Shown in pieces: positions 1 to 5,775 of a DNA stretch of 6,283 bases. Positions within the stretch are counted from its first letter, which is position 1, and each line of letters begins with the position of its first letter. Under the pieces are notes generated by a model. That model saw only the letters and a list, made by a program, of their open reading frames with translations. It had not been told where the DNA came from and made no database searches. Position numbers and translations under genes: made by a program. Source of the DNA: an uncultured Bacteroidales bacterium (lineage in GTDB: Bacteria > Bacteroidota > Bacteroidia > Bacteroidales > Muribaculaceae); NCBI GenBank assembly GCA_900549375.1, contig URNY01000146.1, positions 1 to 6,283 on the forward strand, given 5' to 3'.

Positions 1-112
1 CCGTAGTGTCGGAACACACCGAAGAGGCAGCAATGCCCTGAAGGGAACAGCATAGCGCCGCACATATAGCCGACGGCAAAAATATTTCTTTTGAAAACCT
101 GAAGACTGCCAT
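1..112 (-). CDS. N-terminus of an exported protein under cobalamin riboswitch control (partial; possibly a BtuB-like outer-membrane receptor)
   Basis: The 37 visible codons begin MAVFRFSKEIF, continue with a hydrophobic stretch (LPSAICAALCC) and then a small-residue region (GIAASSV) that would suit signal peptidase I cleavage. This looks like a Sec signal peptide, so the protein is probably exported to the periplasm or outer membrane. No good lipobox is seen, because the residue before each cysteine is wrong for one. The start chosen is ATG at 112, preceded by a purine-rich GAGGAAAAGAGG. An in-frame ATG at 148 would add 12 residues, but it sits almost on the end of the riboswitch and would push the hydrophobic core away from the N-terminus. 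The gene lies directly downstream of a cobalamin aptamer. In Bacteroidales such genes are commonly TonB-dependent B12 receptors (BtuB) or partner surface proteins, so a role in corrinoid uptake is inferred. The mature domain lies outside the window and the exact family cannot be named. Confidence 0.72.
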   Translation of the reverse strand, partial: MAVFRFSKEIFLPSAICAALCCSLQGIAASSVCSDTT

Positions 113-119
113 ATATGTC

Positions 120-137
120 CTCTTTTCCTCGAAAGAG
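120..137 (-). promoter_or_regulatory. Leader hairpin upstream of the start codon, candidate expression platform of the riboswitch
   Basis: On the minus strand CTCTTT (137-132) pairs with AAAGAG (125-120) around the six-base loop CGAGGA. The 3' arm ends seven bases before the ATG at 112, and the loop plus 3' arm hold the only purine-rich, ribosome-binding-like sequence of this leader. No U-tract follows, so control at translation initiation is more likely than transcription termination. I could not identify a clear kissing-loop pairing between this hairpin and loop L5 of the aptamer, so its regulatory role is inferred from position. Confidence 0.5.
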
Positions 138-153
138 TTCAACCACATATTCT

Positions 154-320
154 GAAACCGGCAGGTCTTCGGACTTGTTTCAGTTTCCGGCATGCCTTCC
201 CGGCTCTGCGAGCCAGTGGCAATAAAGATTTTTGCCGAAACCGCGATGAAACTTACCGCAGCGGGACTGTCCGGGATTCTCACCCGGTTCCCTTTTAATG
301 GCCATAGGCCAACCGTTTTC
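154..320 (-). promoter_or_regulatory. Cobalamin riboswitch aptamer
   Basis: The minus strand carries the conserved elements of the cobalamin aptamer in the right order. A P1-like closing stem GAAAaCGG / CCGgTTTC joins 320-313 to 161-154 with one A-G mismatch. A short P2-like stem TGGCC-TAT-GGCCA follows, then AAAAGGGAACC (296-286) and the GTGAGAATCCCGG / ACAGTCCCGC block. Next come GCCACTGG near 220-213, GGGAAGGC (201-194), and finally the B12 box AAGTCCGAAGACCTGCC (176-160). The family binds adenosylcobalamin or related corrinoids and turns expression down when the ligand is abundant. The RNA reads toward the left edge, into the signal-peptide gene at 112. The aptamer appears complete, with no large deletion in its core. 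Confidence 0.95.
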
Positions 321-325
321 GGACG

Positions 326-357
326 CAAAGATAATACAACTCTGCGAATCAAGCAAC
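326..357 (-). promoter_or_regulatory. Bacteroidetes-type promoter of the riboswitch transcript
   Basis: On the minus strand TATCTTTG (333-326) matches the Bacteroidetes -7 consensus TAnnTTTG exactly. GTTG (357-354) lies 20 bases upstream and fits the -33 element TTTG with one mismatch. Transcription would start near 320, which coincides with the first base of the aptamer P1 stem. The agreement between promoter and aptamer edge supports both calls. The upstream aspA terminator ends its T-run at 379, about 20 bases before this promoter, so this gene is transcribed separately from the aspartate genes. Confidence 0.75.
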
Positions 358-378
358 CCTCTCCTCAAAAAAGTGCAC

Positions 379-420
379 AAAAAAACGGCACGGCCGATCC
401 TCGCCGGATCTGTCGTGCCG
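379..420 (-). terminator. Rho-independent terminator of the aspA transcript
   Basis: On the minus strand a GC-rich hairpin spans 420-386. The outer stem CGGCACG / CGTGCCG has seven pairs, a small three-by-three internal loop follows, then an inner five-pair stem GATCC / GGATC closes a five-base loop. It is followed by seven consecutive T residues (385-379). The hairpin starts 39 bases past the aspA stop codon. It has no T-run on the other strand, so it acts in the aspA direction. Confidence 0.88.
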
Positions 421-458
421 CCATATATAATTATAATAAGGTATTTTTCAGTTTCGCA

Positions 459-1898
459 TCAGAGTTGCTTGAGAGGCTTTATGTCGAGCTTCACGGGCTT
501 GATCATGTTTTCAGGAGCGAGAATCGTGTCGAGATCCTCTTTGGAGAGGATTCCATGTTCAAGCACGAGATCGTAGACGCTGCGGCCTGTTTCGAGAGCC
601 TCTTTGGCAATCTTCGTGGAGTTCTTGTAGCCAATTACGGGATTGAGGGCCGTAACGATACTGATGCTGTTGCGCGTCTGCACCTTGCAATGCTCCTCGT
701 TGGCGGTGATGCCTTCGATGCAGCGGGTGCGCAGGGTTGCGAAACCGTTTATCATGAGATCGACGGATTCGAAATCGCACTGGGCCATTACGGGCTCCAT
801 GGCGTTGAGTTCCATCTGGGCTGCATCGCCGGCCATAGTGACGCAAAGCTCGTTGCCGATCACTTTATAGCATATCTGGTTCATGACCTCCGGAATAACG
901 GGGTTGACCTTTCCGGGCATGATCGACGAACCGGGCTGCATCGGCGGCAGGTTGATTTCGCCCAGACCGCAGCGCGGACCGCTGGCGAGCAGACGGAGGT
1001 CGTTGCAGATCTTGTTCATCTTCACGGCCACGCGCTTCAATGCGGAAGCATAGCCCACGAGGCACGATGTATCGGAAGTAGCGCCCACGAGGTCGTGTGC
1101 CAGCTTGATGTTCCACCCTGTGATTTCAGCCAGAGCGGCCACGCATTTCTCGGCATATCCGGGTTCGGCGGTGATTCCCGTACCGATTGCTGTCGCGCCC
1201 ATATTGACAGTCAGGAAATCTTCCGCTGCCTCGTCGAGATGTTTGATCTCATCCTCGAGAATCGATGCGAAACCGCTGAAAGTCTGGCCTAATGTCATAG
1301 GAACCGCATCTTCGAGCTGAGTGCGGCCGATTTTAACGATATGCTTGAATTCTTCGGCCTTGCGGCGCAGAGAATCGATAAGCACGCGGTAATGCTCCAC
1401 GAATTTGAGATGCGTATAATACATTCCGATATGGATGGCCGTGGGATATGCGTCGTTGGTCGACTGCGCGCAGTTCACGATATCATTCGGCGAGCAATAC
1501 TGGTATTCGCCGCGCTTGTGGCCCATGATCTCAAGCGCGCGGTTGGCAATCACCTCGTTGGCGTTCATGTTGGTGGTGGTGCCGGCGCCTCCCTGAATCA
1601 TGTCGATGGGGAACTGGTCGTCGAGTTTGCCTTCGATCATCTCACGGCATGCCTCTTCCACGGCTCTCTTCTGCTCGTCGGAAATGAGACCGAGCTCATA
1701 ATTTGCCCTGATGGCGGCTAATTTTGTAATCGCCAGACCTTTTATAAAGAGCGGATACTCATTGAGATGAAATTTGCTTATCTCGAAATTCTCAATGCCT
1801 CTCAGGGTCTGAACGCCGTAAAGGGCACATTCGGGGACTTCCTTGGGGCCAAGAAGGTCCGATTCAACACGGAATTTTCCTTCGCAATTGCTTTTCAT
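459..1898 (-). CDS. aspA: Aspartate ammonia-lyase (aspartase)
   Basis: AspA reversibly deaminates L-aspartate to fumarate and ammonium in the cytoplasm, as a homotetramer of the fumarase/aspartase superfamily. The 479-residue length matches E. coli AspA (478). Visible active-site regions are GGAGTTTNMNANE (103-115), the STNDAYPT segment (146-153), GRTQLEDAVPMT (191-202) and the signature GSSIMPGKVNP (323-333), with the probable catalytic serine at 325 and substrate-contacting Lys330 and Asn332. The Gln at 194 in GRTQ is as in E. coli aspartase, where fumarase C has His (GRTH); with ICNDLRLLASGPR (297-309) and GITAN (396-400) this favours aspartase over fumarase. The ATG at 1898 begins the conserved N-terminus; the AT-rich sequence before it has no Shine-Dalgarno, as is usual in Bacteroidota. 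It is the last gene of the aspT-aspD-aspA cluster, 126 bp after aspD, and ends at an intrinsic terminator. No promoter of its own was found. It would feed fumarate to fumarate reductase. Confidence 0.97.
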   Translation of the reverse strand: MKSNCEGKFRVESDLLGPKEVPECALYGVQTLRGIENFEISKFHLNEYPLFIKGLAITKLAAIRANYELGLISDEQKRAVEEACREMIEGKLDDQFPIDMIQGGAGTTTNMNANEVIANRALEIMGHKRGEYQYCSPNDIVNCAQSTNDAYPTAIHIGMYYTHLKFVEHYRVLIDSLRRKAEEFKHIVKIGRTQLEDAVPMTLGQTFSGFASILEDEIKHLDEAAEDFLTVNMGATAIGTGITAEPGYAEKCVAALAEITGWNIKLAHDLVGATSDTSCLVGYASALKRVAVKMNKICNDLRLLASGPRCGLGEINLPPMQPGSSIMPGKVNPVIPEVMNQICYKVIGNELCVTMAGDAAQMELNAMEPVMAQCDFESVDLMINGFATLRTRCIEGITANEEHCKVQTRNSISIVTALNPVIGYKNSTKIAKEALETGRSVYDLVLEHGILSKEDLDTILAPENMIKPVKLDIKPLKQL

Positions 1899-1951
1899 GA
1901 CTTTTATGATTTATGGTAATGTGATAAGGTTTTCACTTTCAATGAGATTGT

Positions 1952-1978
1952 TTCGAACGGCACGTCGTGCCGTTCGAA
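1952..1978. repeat. 27-bp perfect palindrome in the aspD-aspA gap
   Basis: The arms TTCGAACGGCACG (1952-1964) and CGTGCCGTTCGAA (1966-1978) are exact reverse complements around a single T at 1965. As RNA this gives a stem of about 11 pairs with a five-base loop. It starts 47 bases after the aspD stop codon and ends 53 bases before the aspA start codon. Neither strand has a T-run after it, so it is not a textbook intrinsic terminator. Possible roles are a transcript-stabilising or processing hairpin between aspD and aspA, an inefficient terminator, or a binding site for a dimeric regulator. Its arms share nine-base segments with the aspA terminator (AACGGCACG and GTCGTGCCG). Confidence 0.9.
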
Positions 1979-2024
1979 GCAATCCACTAATTTAAGCCTA
2001 TTTTTCCACATTCCCAAGTTTTTT

Positions 2025-3668
2025 TTATTTTTTTGTCTTCTCGTATTCCGCATAATAGCCATCCAGGATGGAACGCAGGGCGCTGCCGATCTTCAGATAT
2101 GCGCTTTCATCAAGATTGGCAAGCGAAGCCCTTACCGACCAGCTCGGACCGTCGAATCCACTGCCGTTGAGGAGCACGACCGATGTCCTTTCGGCAAGTC
2201 TCATCACTATGTCGAGAGGATTGAAGTTAGCCTTGAGCCATTCGCAGAAATCTTTTCCATAAATCTTCGCGCCCCATACCATGAGGTCGATCTCACTGTA
2301 ATAGCCCACGCGCATATCGTCGGGAACCAGTCTGAATCCCGTTCCTTTCCACAGAGCGTCGAGGCGGTCGTGGATCATGGTCTGCATCTTGTTTTTATAT
2401 ACATCATCCGTATCGAGCAGACACATCAGGGCGAACAGCGACATCTGGATCTGTTGCGGAGTCGACAGCCCGGCAGTATGGTTCAGGGCCACCGACCGGC
2501 TGTCGGCCACCATGCGGTCGATGAAAGAGATTTTATCGGGCTCAAGCGAGAGCGAACCGTAGCGCTTTCGCAGGTCGGCGCGATCGGCCTCCGGTTCGGC
2601 CGCTATGAGACGGTCGAATATATTCTCTCGGGCAGCGGCAATGACGGCAAGACGCCACCCCGTCGCACCGAAATATTTGGAGAAAGAATAAACGCAAAGG
2701 GTGTTCTGCGGCAGTACATACATCAGGCTCTTGAAGTCCTTTGCGAAAGTGCCGTAAACATCATCGGTTACGATCATCAGGTCCGGATTATCTTTCTTTA
2801 CCACATCCACAATATAGTCCAGACAATGGCTGTCGAGACGATAGCTCGGCGGATTCGAAGGATTCACAAGGAACACGAGCTTCACTTTCGGATCGCGGAG
2901 TTTATCCATCTCCGATTCAGGATACTGCCATGTATGATAACCCTCACCGTCGAGGGAGTCGGCAGCTATCTTCACCACATCGAATTCATATCTGTCGAGT
3001 TCGGGAATCTCGATGTACGGGGTGAATATAGGTGTCATAAGGGCTATCCTGTCACCTTTCGAGAGCAGATGGTTGGCTTCGAGGGAATCGAATATATAGC
3101 ACATGGCGGCGGTGCCTCCCTCGGTTGCGAAGAGGTCGTATTCTTCTCCGAGACCTTTGGCATCGCATCCCATTTCACGGGCGAGATAAGCCCTGACGAC
3201 CCTTTCGGCATACGTCAGCATCCGTACAGGCGTGGGATAATGATCACCTATGATGCCGTCGGCCCATTCGTATGCAAGGTCATCGATGTCTATTCCGAGT
3301 TTCTTCTCGCAATAATCGAGGGAATCGGCCAGCAGTCGGGCTCCTCTTCGGCCTGAATTGTCGGAAAGGAAGTCACGCAGACGTTTTCCGGCACCCTCGG
3401 GCGAGGGACATCCGGCCACTCCGGGTTTCATATACATCTCCTCCCGGCATTCTTCCATGGCCCAGAGGCCGAGCAGGAAGAAAGCATCGCGCGGGGCTGT
3501 CGCAATCCAGTCGGGATTGCCTCTGCCCGCATTGAGATATGTATTGGTGGAGAGACGCGCGTCTTTTTTGGCAAGCTCGATAAGAGTGTTCTTTATTTCA
3601 AATGGACTCATTCCCGAGAGTTTGTCTTCATACTCGCGTGTCTCGTCTTTCTTATCCATAGTATCCAT
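2025..3668 (-). CDS. aspD: L-aspartate 4-decarboxylase (bifunctional aspartate aminotransferase / aspartate beta-decarboxylase)
   Basis: AspD is a cytoplasmic PLP enzyme that removes the beta-carboxyl of L-aspartate to give L-alanine and CO2, with a side aminotransferase activity (EC 4.1.1.12). The 547-residue length is typical of this enzyme and clearly longer than ordinary class I aminotransferases (about 400). Visible fold type I features are ATEGGTAAM (181-189) for phosphate binding, FLVNPSNPPS (266-275), TDDVYGTF (301-308) with the Asp and Tyr that contact the PLP ring, and SFSKYFGATGWR (328-339) with Lys331 as the probable Schiff-base lysine. Arg513 in SVRASLANL (511-519) is the likely substrate alpha-carboxylate arginine. 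The extended N-terminus with LNAGRGNPDW (45-54) is characteristic of AspD. An ATG three codons in (3659) is an equally possible start; neither has a Shine-Dalgarno. It lies 112 bp after aspT, and that gap holds the heptamer array. The pairing with AspT identifies its role in aspartate-alanine energy conversion. Confidence 0.95.
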   Translation of the reverse strand: MDTMDKKDETREYEDKLSGMSPFEIKNTLIELAKKDARLSTNTYLNAGRGNPDWIATAPRDAFFLLGLWAMEECREEMYMKPGVAGCPSPEGAGKRLRDFLSDNSGRRGARLLADSLDYCEKKLGIDIDDLAYEWADGIIGDHYPTPVRMLTYAERVVRAYLAREMGCDAKGLGEEYDLFATEGGTAAMCYIFDSLEANHLLSKGDRIALMTPIFTPYIEIPELDRYEFDVVKIAADSLDGEGYHTWQYPESEMDKLRDPKVKLVFLVNPSNPPSYRLDSHCLDYIVDVVKKDNPDLMIVTDDVYGTFAKDFKSLMYVLPQNTLCVYSFSKYFGATGWRLAVIAAARENIFDRLIAAEPEADRADLRKRYGSLSLEPDKISFIDRMVADSRSVALNHTAGLSTPQQIQMSLFALMCLLDTDDVYKNKMQTMIHDRLDALWKGTGFRLVPDDMRVGYYSEIDLMVWGAKIYGKDFCEWLKANFNPLDIVMRLAERTSVVLLNGSGFDGPSWSVRASLANLDESAYLKIGSALRSILDGYYAEYEKTKK

Positions 3669-3710
3669 AAGATTTTCGTTTTTTATAGTTTTTTATTTTG
3701 TATCAAACAA

Positions 3711-3780
3711 TTCAACATTCAAAATTCAAAATTCAACATTCAACATTCAACATTCAACATTCAACATTCAACATTCAACA
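3711..3780. repeat. Ten-copy 7-bp tandem repeat, TTCAACA
   Basis: Ten uninterrupted heptamers run in phase. Units 1 and 4-10 are TTCAACA; units 2 (3718-3724) and 3 (3725-3731) are TTCAAAA. A degenerate unit (TTACATT) follows and overlaps the end of aspT. On the transcribed minus strand the unit is TGTTGAA, and the array begins at the base right after the aspT TAA stop codon (3783-3781). The array ends 42 bp before the aspD start. Such arrays can change length by slipped-strand replication, here altering the aspT-aspD spacing without touching a coding sequence. No terminator or TAnnTTTG promoter element is visible inside it. Confidence 0.97.
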
Positions 3781-5484
3781 TTACATTATGATTGCCATCG
3801 CCACCGCCATCAGGATCAGCAGAGTGTTTCCTATAGCATATGTGATCGTATATCCCATGGCCGGAAGCGTCGACCCCACGGCATCCTGAATAGCTCCGAG
3901 CGAAGCGGTGGTGACTCGTGCGCCCGCATTGCACCCCAGATTTATAGCCGGAGGGAACTTGAAAAGTTTGTCGCCCATCCAGATTCCGATTAAAAGAGGC
4001 ACGGTTGTTGCAATTATGCCGGCAACGAAAAGCATCCAGCCCACTTTCTCTATGCCTTGAACGAATGTCGGTCCGGCCTGAATGCCGATAACTGCGATAA
4101 ACATATTCAGGCCGAGGTTATTGAGAATCCATAAAGAGGAGCTCGGAATTCGTCCGAAAGTCGGATGCTTCGACCTCAGCCAGCCGAACACGAGACCCGC
4201 GATAAGCGCGCCGCCCGAAGTTGACAGGCTCACAGGAATGCCCCCGAGATGAAGCGTGATCGCGCCGATGAGTGCTCCGATAAAAATTCCGAGCCCTACA
4301 AACACCATATCGGTCTGGGTTGTCGGGCGGTCGATATATCCGATTGCCGAGGCCGCGGCCTTTATCTCATTCGGGAAAGCCTGCAGAGTCAGCACATAAC
4401 CGCGATGAAGCTCGGTCTTGGCGAGCACCGGAAGCGGAGCGCCGTTCGAAGAGGCGAGACCCGCTATAAGCACGCCGCGCATCTGGGGAAGTTTACGCAA
4501 CTGATCGATCGTGATGCCGTCGAGATTCTTTCTGGCTATCATCACCGGCACTTTCTCGATCGGGAATTCGAGCAACGCGGCGTCCGCCACCTCCGGGCCG
4601 ATCCAGCTCTCATCAAGCACAATCGTTTCCCTGCGTCCGCTCAACACTATCTCATCCTCCTTGCCAACCTTAATATCCGGCTCGGGCTCGTTCACTATCT
4701 TACCGCCAACACGGATTCTTTCCACAAACGCACGTCTGCCCAAACTTTCTATTTTGGCCTCTATCTCTGCTATGGTGCGTGGAGAATCGAAAAACTCTCC
4801 TTCCGTCTTATAAGCCCTGTAGACCACCGGGCGCAGAGCGTTGATATAAGCCGGATCGTCGGAAATGTCGCTCTGGTTCATCTGAGCGGCCAATTCGGCC
4901 GTCTGCTGCCTCACCTTCTTGAGTCCTCCCAGCATCACCGGGCCTAACGAGCCGAGAATCCAAGCAGAACCGATCGTCCCGAAGATATAGGTAACGGCAT
5001 AGCAGACGGGAATGATATTGCTCCATGCCGCTTTGTCGGCTGCGGAGGCGCTCATGTTGCCTATGGCATCCTGCCCCACCCCTATCACGGCCGAAATTGT
5101 CTGCGCGCCGGCGAAAAGTCCGAGTGCTTCTCCAATATTATAATGGAAAAGAAGTGCCGTTCCCCATGTGACAAGGAAACAGACCACGCACATCACCACG
5201 GCAAAAAGCACCTGCTTCAGTCCCGAGCCGCGCAAAGCCCTGAAGAATTCCGGGCCGACACTGTAACCGATGGCAAAAAGAAACAGGAGGAAAAACACGG
5301 ATTTGACAGGGCCCGAGATCGGGATGTCGAGCTGACCAACAAGGACGCCGACGAGAAGAACCGACGTGACCGTACCAAGAGAGAACGTCTTGTATTTCAG
5401 CTTGCCGATCCAGAAACCGAGACCAAGCGTAAGAAAAATTGCAATCGACGGATAGTCGCGGAGAGTCTGCACAAACCAGTCCAT
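3781..5484 (-). CDS. aspT: Aspartate:alanine antiporter (AAE transporter family)
   Basis: AspT is an inner-membrane exchanger that imports aspartate and exports alanine; paired with AspD it produces proton-motive force. The 567 residues show the family layout: a hydrophobic membrane block (about 8-188), a long soluble cytoplasmic domain (about 190-388) resembling two TrkA-C/RCK-C modules, and a second membrane block (about 392-567). The halves share an internal repeat: GAQTISAVIGVGQDAIG (126-142) and GARVTTASLGAIQDAVG (521-537) are the same length and identical at eight positions. I start at the ATG at 5484 (MDWFVQTL). Extending to 5490 would need a TTG start and adds only two residues. No ribosome-binding site is obvious. 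It is the first gene of the minus-strand cluster and is divergent from the dcu gene. The close homologues YbjL and YidE are also of this family, so substrate is inferred mainly from the adjacent aspD. The RCK-C-like domains could bind a regulatory ligand. Confidence 0.92.
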   Translation of the reverse strand: MDWFVQTLRDYPSIAIFLTLGLGFWIGKLKYKTFSLGTVTSVLLVGVLVGQLDIPISGPVKSVFFLLFLFAIGYSVGPEFFRALRGSGLKQVLFAVVMCVVCFLVTWGTALLFHYNIGEALGLFAGAQTISAVIGVGQDAIGNMSASAADKAAWSNIIPVCYAVTYIFGTIGSAWILGSLGPVMLGGLKKVRQQTAELAAQMNQSDISDDPAYINALRPVVYRAYKTEGEFFDSPRTIAEIEAKIESLGRRAFVERIRVGGKIVNEPEPDIKVGKEDEIVLSGRRETIVLDESWIGPEVADAALLEFPIEKVPVMIARKNLDGITIDQLRKLPQMRGVLIAGLASSNGAPLPVLAKTELHRGYVLTLQAFPNEIKAAASAIGYIDRPTTQTDMVFVGLGIFIGALIGAITLHLGGIPVSLSTSGGALIAGLVFGWLRSKHPTFGRIPSSSLWILNNLGLNMFIAVIGIQAGPTFVQGIEKVGWMLFVAGIIATTVPLLIGIWMGDKLFKFPPAINLGCNAGARVTTASLGAIQDAVGSTLPAMGYTITYAIGNTLLILMAVAMAIIM

Positions 5485-5775
5485 AGGCAAATCAATTTAT
5501 TGTTATTTCCACACAATTGATAACAATCCCGATGAGTTTCAGGTTTAGACTCTGCTCCTTAAAATTTCGGAGTCGCAGGGATGGCGATTTTTGAGCATTC
5601 CCTCGCACGATTCCTGATACAACATTAAAAACCAACATTATTAATTTATGTTAAACAACATCCTCTTTTTGAAAACAATTTTTAAACCATACGCGCCCGC
5701 GAGCCGTTTACTAAATAGCATTGTATATAATCCGTCTGGTTTTATATAACTCACCTGATTATTCTGACACATCAA
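5485..5775. other. Divergent intergenic region between aspT and the dcu gene
   Basis: These 291 bases should hold the promoters of both aspT (minus) and the dcu gene (plus), but I see no full TAnnTTTG with a properly spaced TTTG on either strand. The nearest candidates each carry one mismatch: TAATGTTG on the minus strand at 5640-5633 and again at 5627-5620, and TAGCATTG on the plus strand at 5716-5723. A TATAAT at 5726-5731 has no convincing -35 partner. Weak inverted repeats occur around 5551-5576 (GACTC with GAGTC, and CTCC with GGAG nested inside). The long leaders leave room for regulator sites, but none can be named from sequence alone. No small gene or RNA family was recognised here. 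Confidence 0.6.

Noticed and set aside
180..380. Minus-strand frame of 66 codons across the aptamer
   Set aside because: It translates the conserved cobalamin riboswitch core and its promoter, which are non-coding.
192..1292. Plus-strand open frame of 366 codons overlapping the riboswitch and aspA
   Set aside because: It runs antisense to a cobalamin aptamer and a fully conserved aspartase, with no recognisable domain. It is explained by codon bias of the opposite strand.
2370..3356. Plus-strand open frame of 328 codons antisense to aspD
   Set aside because: The minus-strand protein has all AspD motifs over the same bases; the antisense translation shows no family features.
3711..3780. CRISPR array
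   Set aside because: The units are 7 bp, contiguous and without spacers, so this is a simple tandem repeat.
3698..3889. Short plus-strand frame with a repeated FNIQHST-like heptapeptide
   Set aside because: It is only the 7-bp array read in all three phases, then antisense aspT; there is no plausible ribosome-binding site or conserved sequence.
5485..5490. TTG start six bases upstream for aspT
   Set aside because: The ATG at 5484 is in frame and only two codons later, so a rare start codon need not be invoked.
5726..5731. TATAAT as a sigma-70 -10 box for the dcu gene
   Set aside because: No -35 element lies at the right distance, and Bacteroidota use a different consensus; AT-rich sequence gives this match easily.
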